DNA of 64,000 nucleotides from Tethya wilhelma (Eukaryota; Porifera; Demospongiae; Tethyida; Tethyidae). A model generated the notes under the pieces. That model had not been told where the DNA came from and did no database searches. It was given only the letters and a program-made list of their open reading frames with translations. The stretch covers positions 17,032,269-17,096,268 of the forward strand of contig CAXIPT010000001.1 in assembly GCA_964030475.1 (NCBI GenBank). The letters run 5' to 3'. Both the position numbers and the translations under genes were made by a program. This document shows, one piece after another, positions 22,926-34,624 of the stretch (its first letter is position 1; each line of letters begins with the position of its first letter).

Positions 22926-24446
22926 ATGCACACTCTGTCCAGTGTACTCGTCTCCATTGTGATCCTCCTGTGTGCTGTGGCAGCTGCAGTTAGTGGCGTT
23001 GCAAATTGCACTGATAGTCATTGGTAAGTATTCGCAAAATAAATTATTGTCTTTTTGCAACTAAGTCCTGCACCACCTTACGATTATGTCATACAGTCAA
23101 TTGAACAAACAAAGAGTAGCATACTTGCTGATGGTTTTACAAAACCCTGCTGTAGTAGACAGATTTGACAGCAATAATTGCCATTGCAATGAAGAATGCA
23201 TCCAAAATTTAGGGCCATGGGTCATCAATCATTTATGGTAAGTGAAACAATTTTCAATTTGAATTGAATAATAATGACTTTAGTAAGACTACTTATTCTG
23301 GGAAACACCTCTAGAGGTCGAAGTCTATGACCTATCATTAGTGCTGCAACCCTTTCCTTTTGGATAAAATTTCGATTGTATTATACTTTCATAATTAAAA
23401 ATTTAGAATTCATGATGTATACATGTAATCAATATGTGTTTCTTTCTTTCTAGGGTTAGTAAAACAAAGCCTGTTTCTACTTGTCCTGCTTCTGATCAGC
23501 AGTGTTCCGATGTAACAGTTGATGATACACTGAAAGAGACAAATGTATGTAACTATACATGCAGTGATTGTGACAAAGATATCATAATAACTGAGTCTTA
23601 TTATTAAACACACAACAGTATAGTGGATCATCATGGGGTAAATTCTGGCCAGAGATTTGTCTTGATAACAGACGTGATGAGTGGCTAAAGGCAAAGTGTG
23701 CAGTCACTGTTGAAGGGTTCATTAGCCCAAACTCAAAACCATCTGATACTGAGTGTCAATCAGCTGCTGTGAAATACTTTAACCAAATGGGCATGCTATA
23801 TGAAAATATTACATCTGACAATGACAATAATGGAGTAACAAACGTTTTAAAGGATCTTGGAATCACACCTGATGTTCAATCAAAAGTTAGTAATTAAAGA
23901 TACATACCAGTGTGTAGAATCACACTAGAATTATTATGGGTAGGATTATGAGTATTATCGCATAATTATTAGTAATTTTTTTTCTCTACAGACAAGTGAT
24001 ATAATTCAAAAAGTTAAAGATATTGGGAAGCCAACAGTTTATCTTGGATGCCGTCAAAGTATTTCTTTTTATTATATAATTATATTAGATTGTATAGTAC
24101 ATGTAATGGGTAAAAGTATTATTATCATTTTTGATGTGTAGGTAAAGACCCCATAGCAATAGATAAGAAGATATGTACATTGACAAGAATCGGAGTCTGC
24201 TTCCGTTGCAGTCCATGCAATGCCCCTAAATCCCAAATGCTAAGTGTACCTTCATGTTGTCCATCAGACGAGAGCTCACCAGGTTACAGTTACTGCTTTC
24301 CAGTAAAAGCACTTAAAGGCTCTTTTGCACTGACTAATGTTCCTTGGAGGAGTAATGAAGTAGATTCTGACATTAGCTGCTATAACTCAAATAAATGTGA
24401 ACAAGTGTGTTATTGTGGTACTAATGAAGATTGTTCCTGCCCATAA
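22926..24446 (+). CDS. Secreted RNase T2-like pseudoenzyme B
   Basis: Six exons: 22926-23023, 23097-23237, 23454-23544, 23619-23885, 23992-24058, 24142-24446. The signal peptide is SSVLVSIVILLCAVAAAVSG. The order of conserved elements follows RNase T2: strand AYLLMVLQNPA, a motif-1 equivalent PWVINHLWVS, a motif-2 equivalent WGKFWPEICLDNRRDEWLKA, a helix (ECQSAAVKYFNQMGMLYEN), LKDLGITPD, and PTVYLGCRQ. In active T2 enzymes motif 1 is IHGLWP and motif 2 is HEWxKHGTC. Here they are INHLWV and DEWLKAKC, so the catalytic residues His, (Glu), His appear replaced by Asn, Asp or Ala. Compare the canonical enzyme at 26285, which shares the helix and ITPD/VTPG region. A Cys-rich C-terminal domain (12 or more Cys) is added after the T2 fold. 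Function unknown; a non-hydrolytic RNA-binding or structural role is possible. Confidence 0.75.
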
Positions 24447-24790
24447 ATTAAATTTTGTTGCTTTTGAAAGTTCAACTAATTATTATTATGTTGTATTAAT
24501 AATTATTATAACCAAATGAAGAAGTCAATCCTGGCCATTAATTCTTGGAAGAAAGTATCACCTGATGAATCAAGTGATGATGAAAAAAATTAAATGCTCT
24601 TTGCTCATCCATAGAATCTGATATTTAGTATGACTATCTATGGCTCATCACACTCCTTGCTTGAGTACAAATTTTTTTGGTGATTTTATACAATGTCATA
24701 GAAATCTGCATTCAGTGAAAGACATGCTTGCACACACTGCTATTAATATTTGGACTAGAATGGATTGCTTTGAGTCTTTGACTCATGCAA
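24447..24790. other. Spacer downstream of T2-like gene B
   Basis: AT-rich; no gene or repeat recognised. Confidence 0.4.
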
Positions 24791-24798
24791 TGCAGCGC

Positions 24799-26003
24799 CA
24801 GAGGAGGTTGGACACGCATCACGTGCGAATCTAATTTGCATGTACATCGACTGCTCTCGGTCATTTGTTGGGGCGAGCCTGAGCGAGCCCCACATAGGCT
24901 TGTAAATGATAAAATTTCTGCTTGTTTGTTTGTACACGGTGGACACTTTCCGTATATTCAAATTATTCGAAAGCAGTGTTGTAATATTGAAATCGATTGT
25001 GCAATGATTTGCTAAGTCTGTTGATCATAGAAAATGCCTTGCACGGCGAAGAGAACTGTACAGAGAACGCATAGCTAGGGAAACGCCTGATGACCAAGAA
25101 AAGAGACTTCAAGGTGTAGACGAAATGATTTAGTTGAGTCGTCAACAGCAGCGACGCCCGAGGGAAACAGCACGCTCGTCTTGCCCAAGAAAGAGTCGGA
25201 GTCGATACATAAACTTGGCTTACGATCCAGCTAGCACACTGCACGCTTGCGTACTCTGCTCAAGTTGCACCATGCATGCATGATCTAGCCGTAGGACTGG
25301 ATCGTCGCGAAAGAAAACAAAACACTGACTTGTCAAAATCGAAATAATCGGATCGTCAAATTAGAAAACTACTTTTAGGTTTCGCTCAGAAATTTCAAGC
25401 CAATTTCTACTATCTATGCTTAGCATCGATGTACTGTCTTCCCAATCTCAGTGCTGTGGTCTTACAAACTGTATGCGCTCAGGCTCGCCCCATAGATGCT
25501 TGCATCTGTCTAGTAAATAGTAAAATCATGGATGTATAAAAATGGAAGTGGTCGGGATGAAATAAAGCTGCTTGAGGAAAATACGCTCATCCTTGACGAT
25601 GTTCTACTTGCAAATTAAAAAAAAAAGTGGAAAAACCACTGCAAAACGATTTATGTTATACAGTTTTTATCGTGTTCAGGACTTTCTGCAGCTTTGCACA
25701 TCAACAAAGCTGCTGCTCTGGATAGACCTAGGACAGCAAAGGTTAGACAGCAGCCAAGCCCCGCTGAGCCCCTGCAAAATTCTCAGATATTCTGCTTAGA
25801 ACGTGAACACAATTAGCAAAAAGTTGTGCTTTTGGCTTCTTGACTTGTATCCTACATCTTTGTTGCTCCAACAACCAAAGACCAGCCATATTATAAGCTG
25901 CTTCATTCGGTGTGGTGGCAGAAATGAGCAAGAACAGTTATCCAGGAATGCTAATTAAACTCGCTACTATGACGTAATTATTACGCATGTCCAACCTCCT
26001 CTG
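24799..26003. mobile_element. Decayed element bounded by inverted repeats
   Basis: A 16-bp perfect inverted repeat (CAGAGGAGGTTGGACA at 24799-24814, its complement at 25988-26003) encloses a second perfect 15-bp pair (GGGCGAGCCTGAGCG at 24871-24885, complement at 25476-25490). Between the inner pair is a decayed Arg-rich coding fragment. The layout suggests one or two nested, degraded transposons. No transposase or intact terminus was identified. Confidence 0.45.
25041..25240 (+). pseudogene. Decayed STPR-type Arg-rich repeat fragment
   Basis: One frame reads ARRRELYRERIARETPDDQ-EKRLQGVDEMI, a stop, then SRQQQRRPRETARS. The RxR..YRERxARETPxxxEKRL periodicity is that of the 23-residue STPR repeats found in DNA-binding and transposon-associated proteins. 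There is no start codon and there is an internal stop. Assignment is by eye. Confidence 0.4.
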
Positions 26004-26284
26004 CATGCAGCGCAGTCTCGTCTTGCCCCGCCTACTGAATTAGGGATTTCCCCAATTTGTATGACGTATTCACCAAGTTCCACGTGGCACGCGGTAAGCC
26101 CGGGCTTTATACGCGCGCGCGGGATGCTGCATGCTGTGGGCGCCGGCGGGAAGATGTTGTTTATTTTTTTGACAAGTTTCTATTCTCTGCACTGTAAAAA
26201 CGTCTGTACTTGTTGAGACCATCTAGAAGAGGTCGTGAAGGCTGAAGCTGAACTCAGAAGAAGAATTATCCACTCTCAAGTGAA
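26004..26284 (+). promoter_or_regulatory. GC-rich upstream region of RNase T2
   Basis: A locally GC-rich stretch (about 26080-26160, with GCGCGCGCG) stands out in AT-rich DNA and precedes the RNase T2 ATG by about 130-200 bp. It is likely the promoter. Confidence 0.4.
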
Positions 26285-27677
26285 ATGGCTCCGAAAATTT
26301 GCCTTCTCAGTCTGCTGTCCGCCACGTTGGCTGTTGTAACTTCTCTTCCAGTGAACACAAAGTTTGTTTGTTGTCTGTGGTTTTGAGAACATACGTAGTT
26401 TAATAACTCACTTTTCTACCAGAACTTTGTACAAGCAAGAGCAGTGGGACCATCTCCTGTTTGTCCAGCAGTTCCCTGCCGGTGTTTGTTCCTACAGTTG
26501 TGCTGAGGTGTGAGTTTAGCAACTTTTTGCGTCTTGATAAAACGCTTTCATTTGAAACTTTGCAGGGAAAAGGATACACTTGTAATTATCCTCCAAATGC
26601 TACTACCTGGACAATGCATGGATTATGGTGAGCTGTCATTTGCTCAAACTGATTGTGTTGATTTTTGTGGCAATTGAAAATTTATGTAGGCCAACATTTG
26701 GTTCAACAAGAGGACCTAATTTCTGTGACCCAGATGCAACTTTTGATTTGAATTCAATTTCTGTACGTTTTCATCTTTGCACGTTTAATAGTGTGTGCTG
26801 AGAAATTCAAAACTTATTAATTGTGATTGTGGTTTCAAAATCAATTTGCAGGATCTTGTTCCTCGACTTGTGCAGGAGTGGACTAACCTGCTGAATGATA
26901 CTGCTTTTGATTCTTTCTGGTAAACATACAACCCTACAATTCCTTTCTCTAAGTGTGGTTTCTGTTCTTATTGTGAGTGTATGTATTGTGTGCGTATCCT
27001 TTTGTGTACTTAGGTCTCATGAATGGTTGAAGCATGGGACTTGTTTGGGAACAGCAGAAACAGAGTATGAGTTCTTCCAGAAAGTGTTAGATCTCTTTGA
27101 GAATGGGTTGAATTTTGGAACTGTATTGGCTCATCAAGGTGTCACACCAGGTGGCAACTACAATGCAAGTCTCCTAGCATGTTTGTACCCTGTAGTTGGG
27201 GAGTTACTAGTGCATACCTAGGCATTGAAGTGTGAAATTGGCTATTATTGGGGATTTAACTCAATTCAGTGTGTGTGCTTATGATTTTTTTATTTTTATT
27301 TTTTTACAGACACAAGACTTTGTAAATGCTTTCAACCAAGAGCTTGGTGTGGATCCTCACTTGACTTGTAACTACTCCCAGGTACCCACTATCTAGTGTT
27401 CTTGTGTATACTTGTGACCCACCACTTCCCTAGATACCTGATAACTAATCCATCACTAATAAAAGTTTTTGAGGTTTCTGGCTCCATCTGTGCAGATGTC
27501 TGTGTTTTATTTTTAACAACAATGATCCATTTTTAGAGCACTGGCCAGATAGTGAAGCAGATCCACATTTGCTTGGACACCTCTTACAAGCCCATGAATT
27601 GCCCAGTAAAGCAGCAGAGCAATTGCAGGGACAACGAAAGTCTTAACTACGTCGATTCCATATACTCTCGCAAGTGA
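26285..27677 (+). CDS. RNASET2: Canonical secreted RNase T2
   Basis: Acid endoribonuclease of lysosome or secretory route, cleaving RNA via a 2',3'-cyclic phosphate. Eight exons: 26285-26361, 26423-26507, 26566-26627, 26690-26762, 26852-26919, 27014-27164, 27310-27381, 27537-27677. The signal peptide is ICLLSLLSATLAVVTS. Both catalytic motifs are intact: CAS-I WTMHGLWPTFG (split by an intron inside LW) and CAS-II FWSHEWLKHGTC. The ending is IHICLDTSYKPMNCP plus a short tail, about 240 aa, the usual T2 length. The intron after exon 6 has a GC donor (gcaagt at 27165) rather than GT; no GT alternative keeps the frame. It is the active member of the local T2 cluster and convergent with the cystatin gene. 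Confidence 0.93.
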
Positions 27678-28045
27678 ACAGTACTCTGTGGTCTTGTAGC
27701 ACTACACACTTCATTCGTTTACATGCACTGCTATGCTTGTTTTGTTTTTCAGTTTGGCTATCCATTAAACATTTCAGTATTTGTTATGTATTTTCTTATT
27801 TATTTAGTGTCAACTGTGTCATTCCCAAGTTTTTCTTTCAGTTCAAAACCTTTTCATTCCTTTAGACACAAGTTGTGTACAGTATTTGAGTTTATATTTA
27901 TTCCCTTGAGAGTTATAAGAAAAGTTTTCACGCTGTGTATATATACATAGAGCAATGATTGGGGAACTCGAGGAATGCTGTTACCCTGCAATGGGGGATA
28001 TTACAAACATAATCTTAGTGTATCATGTTACTGTATGTACAGTTG

Positions 28046-28098
<53 letters not shown>

Positions 28099-28225
28099 TG
28101 AAGCAAAAACAGTTGGCTGATTAATTGTGCTTTCAGGTTCAATGCTCTTGTGTGCGTAGTAACCACCATTCATTATGTACCTTCGTTCATGCTGATCAAT
28201 TCGTATTGTGGTGGAGAAGTAGGTT
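27678..28225. other. 3'-3' spacer with (TG)n at 28049-28098
   Basis: Spacer between the convergent RNase T2 and cystatin genes. It contains a pure TG microsatellite. No gene seen. Confidence 0.6.
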
Positions 28226-29027
28226 TCATCCAAACATCAACATGCCACTCTTTGACCTGGTGTGCATGCCAATTGGTGTGTGCCAAGCATCAAAGTCTGA
28301 TTTCACACACAGTTCACTGGTCTTCAGGTACAGTATATGTAGCAACAACTTACTGAATGATCCTTGATTGAACAAATTGGCGGTTGACTCATAAAACAGT
28401 TCCCCTGCTCTCCAATAGCTAGAACAAGTCTATACCTTGCACCTGCTACGACCTGAAATTGAGTGCCGTATAATATACATGTGCAGTGCATGTAGTTATA
28501 AATACAGTCATACATCACAGCCATGATAAATCACCATTAAGCAGTCACTTTCAAATTGGCTCATTACAGTTGCGAACATAAACATGATCAAATTAGTGGA
28601 AGAAAAAAAATGAGTAGAGAAAAACAGTAGTACACAAAACCAAATTAGATCATGGACCAGGTGTCTCAACTATTTAGTACAATGTGTCATGTGCTTGGTT
28701 ATGTGGGTAATTTTAGGTACCAACCCTCAACCTCATACACTACAGAGAACATCAGGTGGGAGGGGCTGTTCTCACCTGAGATGTCCCACTCAGCACTTTA
28801 ACTAGCTCGTGTTTGACTCCACTCTCTTGGTCGAGGTGTTCCACGGCGAATTGAGCAGCTTTCAGGGTGTACTTGTCGTTTAGTTCATCTTGTGTCATCT
28901 GTTCTGGTGCTCCAACCAGTCCAGCTCCTCTTGCATTGTGTCCAGAAGAGTGTGCTAGCGGTGGTAGAAGGCAGCAAGTCAGGGAAACAACAATAGCTAC
29001 GTATACTGTCACTGAAGGAGGCGCCAT
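28226..29027 (-). CDS. Secreted cystatin (cysteine protease inhibitor)
   Basis: Three exons: 29027-28776, 28452-28354, 28321-28226. The signal peptide is VTVYVAIVVSLTCCLLPPLA. The mature protein has the cystatin trunk: N-terminal Gly region GLVGAPEQM, helix LKAAQFAVEHLDQESG, and the QVVAG inhibitory loop split exactly by the first intron (Q at the end of exon 1, VVAG opening exon 2), then CFMSQPPICSIKDHS and LCVKSDFDAWHTP. In vertebrate type-2 cystatins the second hairpin is PW and a final Cys closes the second disulphide. Here the hairpin reads HTPIG and the protein ends SGMLMFG without that Cys. It should inhibit papain-like proteases such as cathepsins L or B. It lies 184 bp downstream of vasohibin on the same strand. 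Confidence 0.87.
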
Positions 29028-29211
29028 GATGTTTCCTTGTGTGAAGGTCAAGTCAAATAGTATAGGTGGAGTCTAATTATTTAAGGAAGTGTTGTAGCCC
29101 CACCTTCAATTATGCATCAAAACTTGTAGTTCTACATTATTATGCTAAATTAAATATCAATGGTTTGGGTATTATATTAGAACAGCTAGAAAACATTGAC
29201 ACAACAGAGTA

Positions 29212-30350
29212 TTATTGCATTGATCTCATTGTTCTAGATATCTTCTCTAGTGATTTTTTGAGCTCGTCATCACTAAGTTCCCTCAAATTTACACCAAAGA
29301 ACTGCATAAACAGAACAATTATACTGGTTGCTGTTTGATAGTTAAGATATCTAAACAAATACCTTCCACTGAATTGGTTCACAGCTTGTTATATCGTGCA
29401 CTAAGGGAGGACTAAACTTTATCTTGATAACTTGATGATGACCTGGAAAAACAATAAACATCAGTCATTAATTTTCTTAGCTGGCAGATATACATACAAC
29501 ATAGTCATGATTAGGTTTGAGCAACTTACAATTTTGATATGATTGAATAAATTCTTGGACAAGATCTGAAAGGGACTTTAACATTGCACAATACTATCAT
29601 AGTGAAACATTTCAAATACTATAATGGTTACCAGGTATTGTATTCACTCACCTTGTACTTCATAGGCTTATACATGAGCTCTTTCCTACGACTCAGTCCC
29701 AAGGACCCATAACAGCCATTGTGATTCACTCCAAGTACAACATGCCTGTAATACATGCCACGGAACTTGGTCTTGAAGCCAATGGTGAAGCGTTGGAGAT
29801 TGGTTAGCGTGGATGAAAGATAAATAGAGAGGATGACAGCTTCTAGACACTTGATTGGTAGAGACTCCTGAATCATTTCTTTAGCTACTTCCATTAGTCT
29901 ATCAGAATGCGAACAACATGATATGTGTGCAGTGAATAACTTTATAAACTTTCATGAGATATTGTTGTACCTTGATAAGGGTCGACTTTTTCGAATCTCA
30001 AAAAATTGTGTACCTGTATGATTGTACTGCAAATCTTGCATGTAAGTTTGTATTAAAGACAGATTATGCTGCAGTGGATGTGCCATAGTGATACTAGGTG
30101 GAGAAGGAATAGACATCCTTTTGCATGTCTTTTCCCTTATCGATGCTGCAATTTCACAGCCATCAGGATGCACATCTTGAACGTGCTCCCACATTCTCTC
30201 CCAAGTCTCAGGAGGTATTGGAAACCCTCCCTTGTTCACATGCCACCAGTAACTATCCCCATTCACATGCTCCTCTTTGAGCTCACATGTACAAACTGAT
30301 GAGGTACATGCGGAGCAGTGTCTTGCTGAACTGCTGTCTTCCTCACTCAT
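29212..30350 (-). CDS. VASH: Vasohibin (tubulinyl-Tyr carboxypeptidase)
   Basis: Vasohibins remove the C-terminal tyrosine of alpha-tubulin and need the partner SVBP. Exon 1 (30350-29972) carries [20 protein letters not shown] and [20 protein letters not shown]. Exon 2 has the transglutaminase-like catalytic core: [19 protein letters not shown] (nucleophile Cys), [13 protein letters not shown] (His) and [13 protein letters not shown] (Ser), the non-canonical Cys-His-Ser triad of the family. Later exons give [23 protein letters not shown] and a short end (ISRTMRSMQ). The basic Ser-rich C-terminal tail of vertebrate VASH1/2 is absent. The N-terminus is Ser/Cys-rich ([12 protein letters not shown]), unlike vertebrates. 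It shares a 117-bp divergent promoter with GMAP-210. Confidence 0.93.
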
Positions 30351-30467
30351 GTCTAGTATTTTAAATAACGCACACCTGTTTGATTTCTTGTAACCATGGA
30401 AACTCTCTGAATGACATCATCGGGTGAGTGCGCTTTAATTAGAACAATTCTTGGAAGAAATACCAGT
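30351..30467. promoter_or_regulatory. Bidirectional promoter VASH/TRIP11
   Basis: 117 bp between divergent start codons. It includes TGACATCA near 30413 (CRE-like). Confidence 0.55.
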
Positions 30468-31258
30468 ATGTCTTGGCTTTCAGGTGGATTATCACAATTT
30501 ACCGATCAAATCTCAAGTTTTACCAAAGAAGTACTCACAGAAACTACCGAAGAAGTTGAAGGTCAGCAATTGAAGCCAGTGTATTCCAATTAATACCCAC
30601 CATACTTCAACATACACACAATATTTATATCATTCCTACATAATTGTACAGATCCAGCAGCCGAATTGCAATTGGCTAAAAGAAAAATTAATGATCTGGA
30701 AAGTTTAAACAAGCACATTCAATCTGAGGTATGTGATAACATGCAATTGTGCACTGAATAGGGATGTCTGGGTTTACTCATGGTGATATCATTATCTTGA
30801 TTTGTTTTATATTTTTTAGTGGGAGAAACTGAAAGCACACAGTGACGAATTAACAGAACGTGCAGAAACTGCTGAATACCAGATCTCCACGATATCGCAG
30901 GAGTATCGCAAACTGATCCAAGAACGAGATGAAGAACTTCGAAGGCTCAAGGTGGCCAACGAAACTCTTAAGGAGCAGCACAAAGCTCTCGGCCACCTGA
31001 GTCACGATGAGGCACAGTCACCTCTAAAGGAGCTGGCAAAAGGGAACTTCTTTGAAAACGAAGAACTTTCATTAGTCAATGGCTTGGAAACTGTAAACAT
31101 TGGAATGGATGGAGAGCAGTCTGGTGGTAGGCTGTTAGAGGAGGGGTTTCATGACTTTGGAGATGTGATTAGCTCTCAGAGTGAGATTAATAGATTGCAG
31201 TCAGAGCTTGCTAGGATGACAAGGGAATGTCAGCACTGGAAGAGAACTGCTCAGGAGA

Positions 31259-31294
<36 letters not shown>

Positions 31295-33313
31295 CACGTG
31301 TAGGTGTGTGTATGATTCAATGAAGTATGTGTGCATAGTAGTGTACACATGCCATGTACTTTATTTATCTGTAGGGCATCAATGATACAGATATTACAGG
31401 TAGTGAAAGTGACATTGTGTTGCTTAGAAACCAAGTAGAGGTAGGTACAAATATAGATGTAAAATGTTGTTTGAAACACTGTATTGACCATTGTAGTGAT
31501 GACAATGTGTTGGTATTGTGTAGGAGTTGCAACAGTCCCTAAAGCATGAAATGGAGCAACATCAGCGGGAGCTGACTGCACTGCAGCGAGTTCATGCTGA
31601 GCAACTCCACACACTCTCACAGAGACATCAAAACGAGATCGACCAGTTGCAATACCAGGTTGACCAGTTTCAAAAGACTCCTGTTCGTGCTAGTCAACTG
31701 AGCTTTGACCCTGGCACTCAACTGCTGGAGGACCAGCTTAGGTTGAGAGTTGCAGAATTAGAGAAAACTCAAACAGATTATCTCAGCACTAAAGAGCAGA
31801 TAAAAGAGTTGACTTTGGAAAATTCGAAATTGTTAGATGCAAATGTACACCTTTCCTCTCAGCTTGAAAGAGAAAATGTTAGCCATATTTAACTTTCATA
31901 AAAACAAATTTTAACCCTATAACTTTTCTTTTATTTTAATAGTCAAAGACTTCTAAACTGCACCAAGAACTGGAAGCACTAAAGGACCACTTTTCCCACG
32001 AGAAGGAAACACAACTCAGACAACTGGTGCTGGAGAAACAGACTCTGACAACGAAACTCTCTGAAATGGAGGCCAGTATCAGTGAACAACAGGTGTGCAT
32101 ATCAAAGCTTCAATCAGAGTATGACAGGTCACAGAATGAAGTGGAGCAGCTGAACAATCAAGTTGAGAGACTCGGTCATAACGTTAGAGAGAAAGATGCT
32201 GAGGTTTTCTCATTAAAAGGAGAACTGAGTTCTGATGGTGAAACAAAGGAGAAGACTAGCATGGAACTATCTCGAGCCCTCCATGAACTTGAAGAATTGA
32301 GACAATGTGAGAGAGAGCAGGAGAAAGAGATGGGAAAACTTAAAGAGCTCTTTTGTGTTGGAGAAGAAGAGATTAGTTCCTTGAAAAAGGAAATCGAATC
32401 GAGAAAAGTCACAGAAGATTCTTTGTCAAAAAAGTGTGTCCATCTTGAAAGTTTGCTCACACAAGAGAGAGAAGTGTTGAAACAACATCAATTAGAATTG
32501 GACAGGCTCAAGAACACATTGCACTCGAATGTGTTACAACAAGAACTGAATAAAACTAAAACCAATCTTGTCTCCGAACTACAGAGAACATTGTTAGAAA
32601 GGGAAACAGTGGATGGGGCAGGTGGTGGTAGTGAACACGATGAACTGGCCCAAACAAGAGAAGAACTGAGACAAAAAGACTTGAAACTGTCAGAAATGAT
32701 GTCTATCAATGAAGAGCTGAGTGCTCTTGTGAGAGTTTTAAAACCCCAAGTGGATTCACTGGAATCAGCAAAACAACAATTGGAAACAAAGATACAAACA
32801 ATGGAAACACACAGCCATTCACTGTGTCAAGAACTTCAGGAAAAACTAGACAGTAAGCTTCAAGAGTGTGCAAAATCCTCGAAACAGCTGTCAGAGCTAA
32901 GGGCTCACTTGATTGAGGTATGCAGGATTGGGGCATGTGAATTCAATACGTGTGTGTGTGTGATATTATGTATGGGCTGATATTGACTACTGTGGGCTGG
33001 TTCAATGTTTTGATTGGCATTCTTTACCATTTAAGCTTGTTGGCATACTAATAGGGTAAATGTACTACTGATTTTTGTATTGTATATATCCACATTATCT
33101 TGATAGACCAATTATGGGAAGAATTCTGTGTAATTAATGGAACTATATCATGCATCCAACTCTTTTTCAAGGTCGAGGAAGGTTATACACAGGATGCTCT
33201 TCAAGCAGTTGAGAGAGAGAAAAATCTTCGTCAAAAGATAGCAGACATTCAGACAAAGCTAGAAGGTATTAGTGTTCAAGAAACTACACAAAGGTAAGGT
33301 GTGTGTGCATGTA

Positions 33314-33360
<47 letters not shown>

Positions 33361-34624
33361 AATAATTCTGTAACTTTCTCTATCACTTAACAGCAAGGCA
33401 ACCCAGGACCAGTTGGATACCTTACACAAGCAACTCCTGATAGCTGAAGAGCAAAGAGACGATGCTCTTCTACAGATGAGCAATGCTCAAGAACAAGCAG
33501 AACAGAATGCTGCTGCACTCAAAAACTTGGAGAATGTTCTGGAACACTTTCAAAGAGGTTACAGTATTTGGCAAATATGTTAACTCCTTTTTTAACTTCT
33601 CTCTGCTCTTGATCTATATAGATCAATCTACTGAGTTGGCAAGTGCATTAAAGAGAACACAATCTGAACTAGCTGATGCTTTGGAGAGGTGTAAGGTGTT
33701 TGAGGGGACACAAGAGGAGCTCAAAACGCAACTTGCTGATGCTTCAAGTGCAGCAGAAACAGCGTCATTGTTGAATGTCGAACTAGAAGCAAAGGAAACT
33801 GAAATAGCCAGACTTACCAAAGAGAGTGAGTTGCCATAATGGTAATGGTTTGAAAGTTAGTGTGATGGCATCAACTTCATTACCCACAGTGGAAACTCTA
33901 CAGGTGTCTTTCACGAAGCGACTAGAACAGAGGAGTGATGTCATGGATAGGTGAGCTGAGTCAGCTGACTAGTCATGCACCCAACATTGCCATGCAACTG
34001 GAGTGTTAGGTATCACTGTTTCATTCACAGGAGTCTAGTAAAGAATCTGGTACTGGGTTACATCCATACTACTGATCATAAGAAGCCAGAGGTGTTGCAT
34101 CTCATTGGAAAGATCCTTGAGTTCAGTCCAAAAGAGTTGGAAGAAGCAAAAGGAGTTGCTGCAAGCAATGTCGGATGGTTGAGTGGATTCTGGAAGAAGC
34201 CCACCACTGTACACAATGATAAGGTACTGCACTGCACGTATGAACACTGGTTTTGAGTTGTTTGATCTTTACCACAATGATGTAATTACAGGGTGATTCC
34301 TTATCTCAAGTGTTTGTCAAATTTCTTGAATCTGAATCTCTACCGGAAAAATCAAAACCACTCCCCATTGGACCCCCAGCAGTAGCTACCACCCCCACAA
34401 CTAGTTCTGGATATATTGATCCCAAGAGCGATCCAGACCGTCCATCACTGGCCACAGCTGCTCTTCTTGGGCCACCCTCTACCACACACCATCCTGTCAG
34501 CCATACTAACATCACTCCAGTCCCCCCTCTAAGAAGCCCTCTTTCAGAGTCCCAGTCCTTCACACAGACCACCCTTGCTAGTACCAACCAATCAACTTTA
34601 CTAAAAAATGTTCTTTCAGAATAA
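30468..34624 (+). CDS. TRIP11: Golgin GMAP-210 (TRIP11) homologue
   Basis: GMAP-210 is a cis-Golgi coiled-coil tether that captures curved vesicles through an N-terminal ALPS helix and binds ARF1 through a C-terminal GRAB domain. The N-terminus SWLSGGLSQFTDQISSFTKE matches the vertebrate ALPS region, and HDFGDVISSQSEINRLQSEL matches DMDFGDIISSQQEINRL. A long coiled coil follows (31527-33830). The GRAB region LVLGYIHTTDHKKPEVLHLI then GKILEFSPKELE is clear, and a conserved FVKFLESES motif and terminal TLLKNVLSE follow. The protein is roughly half the vertebrate length, shortened in the coiled coil. The intron after AQEK starts directly in a TG repeat (31261). The start at 30468 is the first ATG fitting the family. 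Confidence 0.9.
31261..31292. repeat. (GT)n microsatellite forming TRIP11 donor
   Basis: The exon ends at 31260 (GAGAAG) and the intron is (GT)n from its first base. Confidence 0.85.
33299..33358. repeat. (GT)n microsatellite next to TRIP11 donor
   Basis: Follows AAAG-gtaag, so the donor sits immediately beside the repeat. Confidence 0.85.

Noticed and set aside
32176..32936. Ser/Cys-rich minus-strand frames opposite GMAP-210
   Set aside because: Antisense of coiled-coil coding sequence; no supporting signals.
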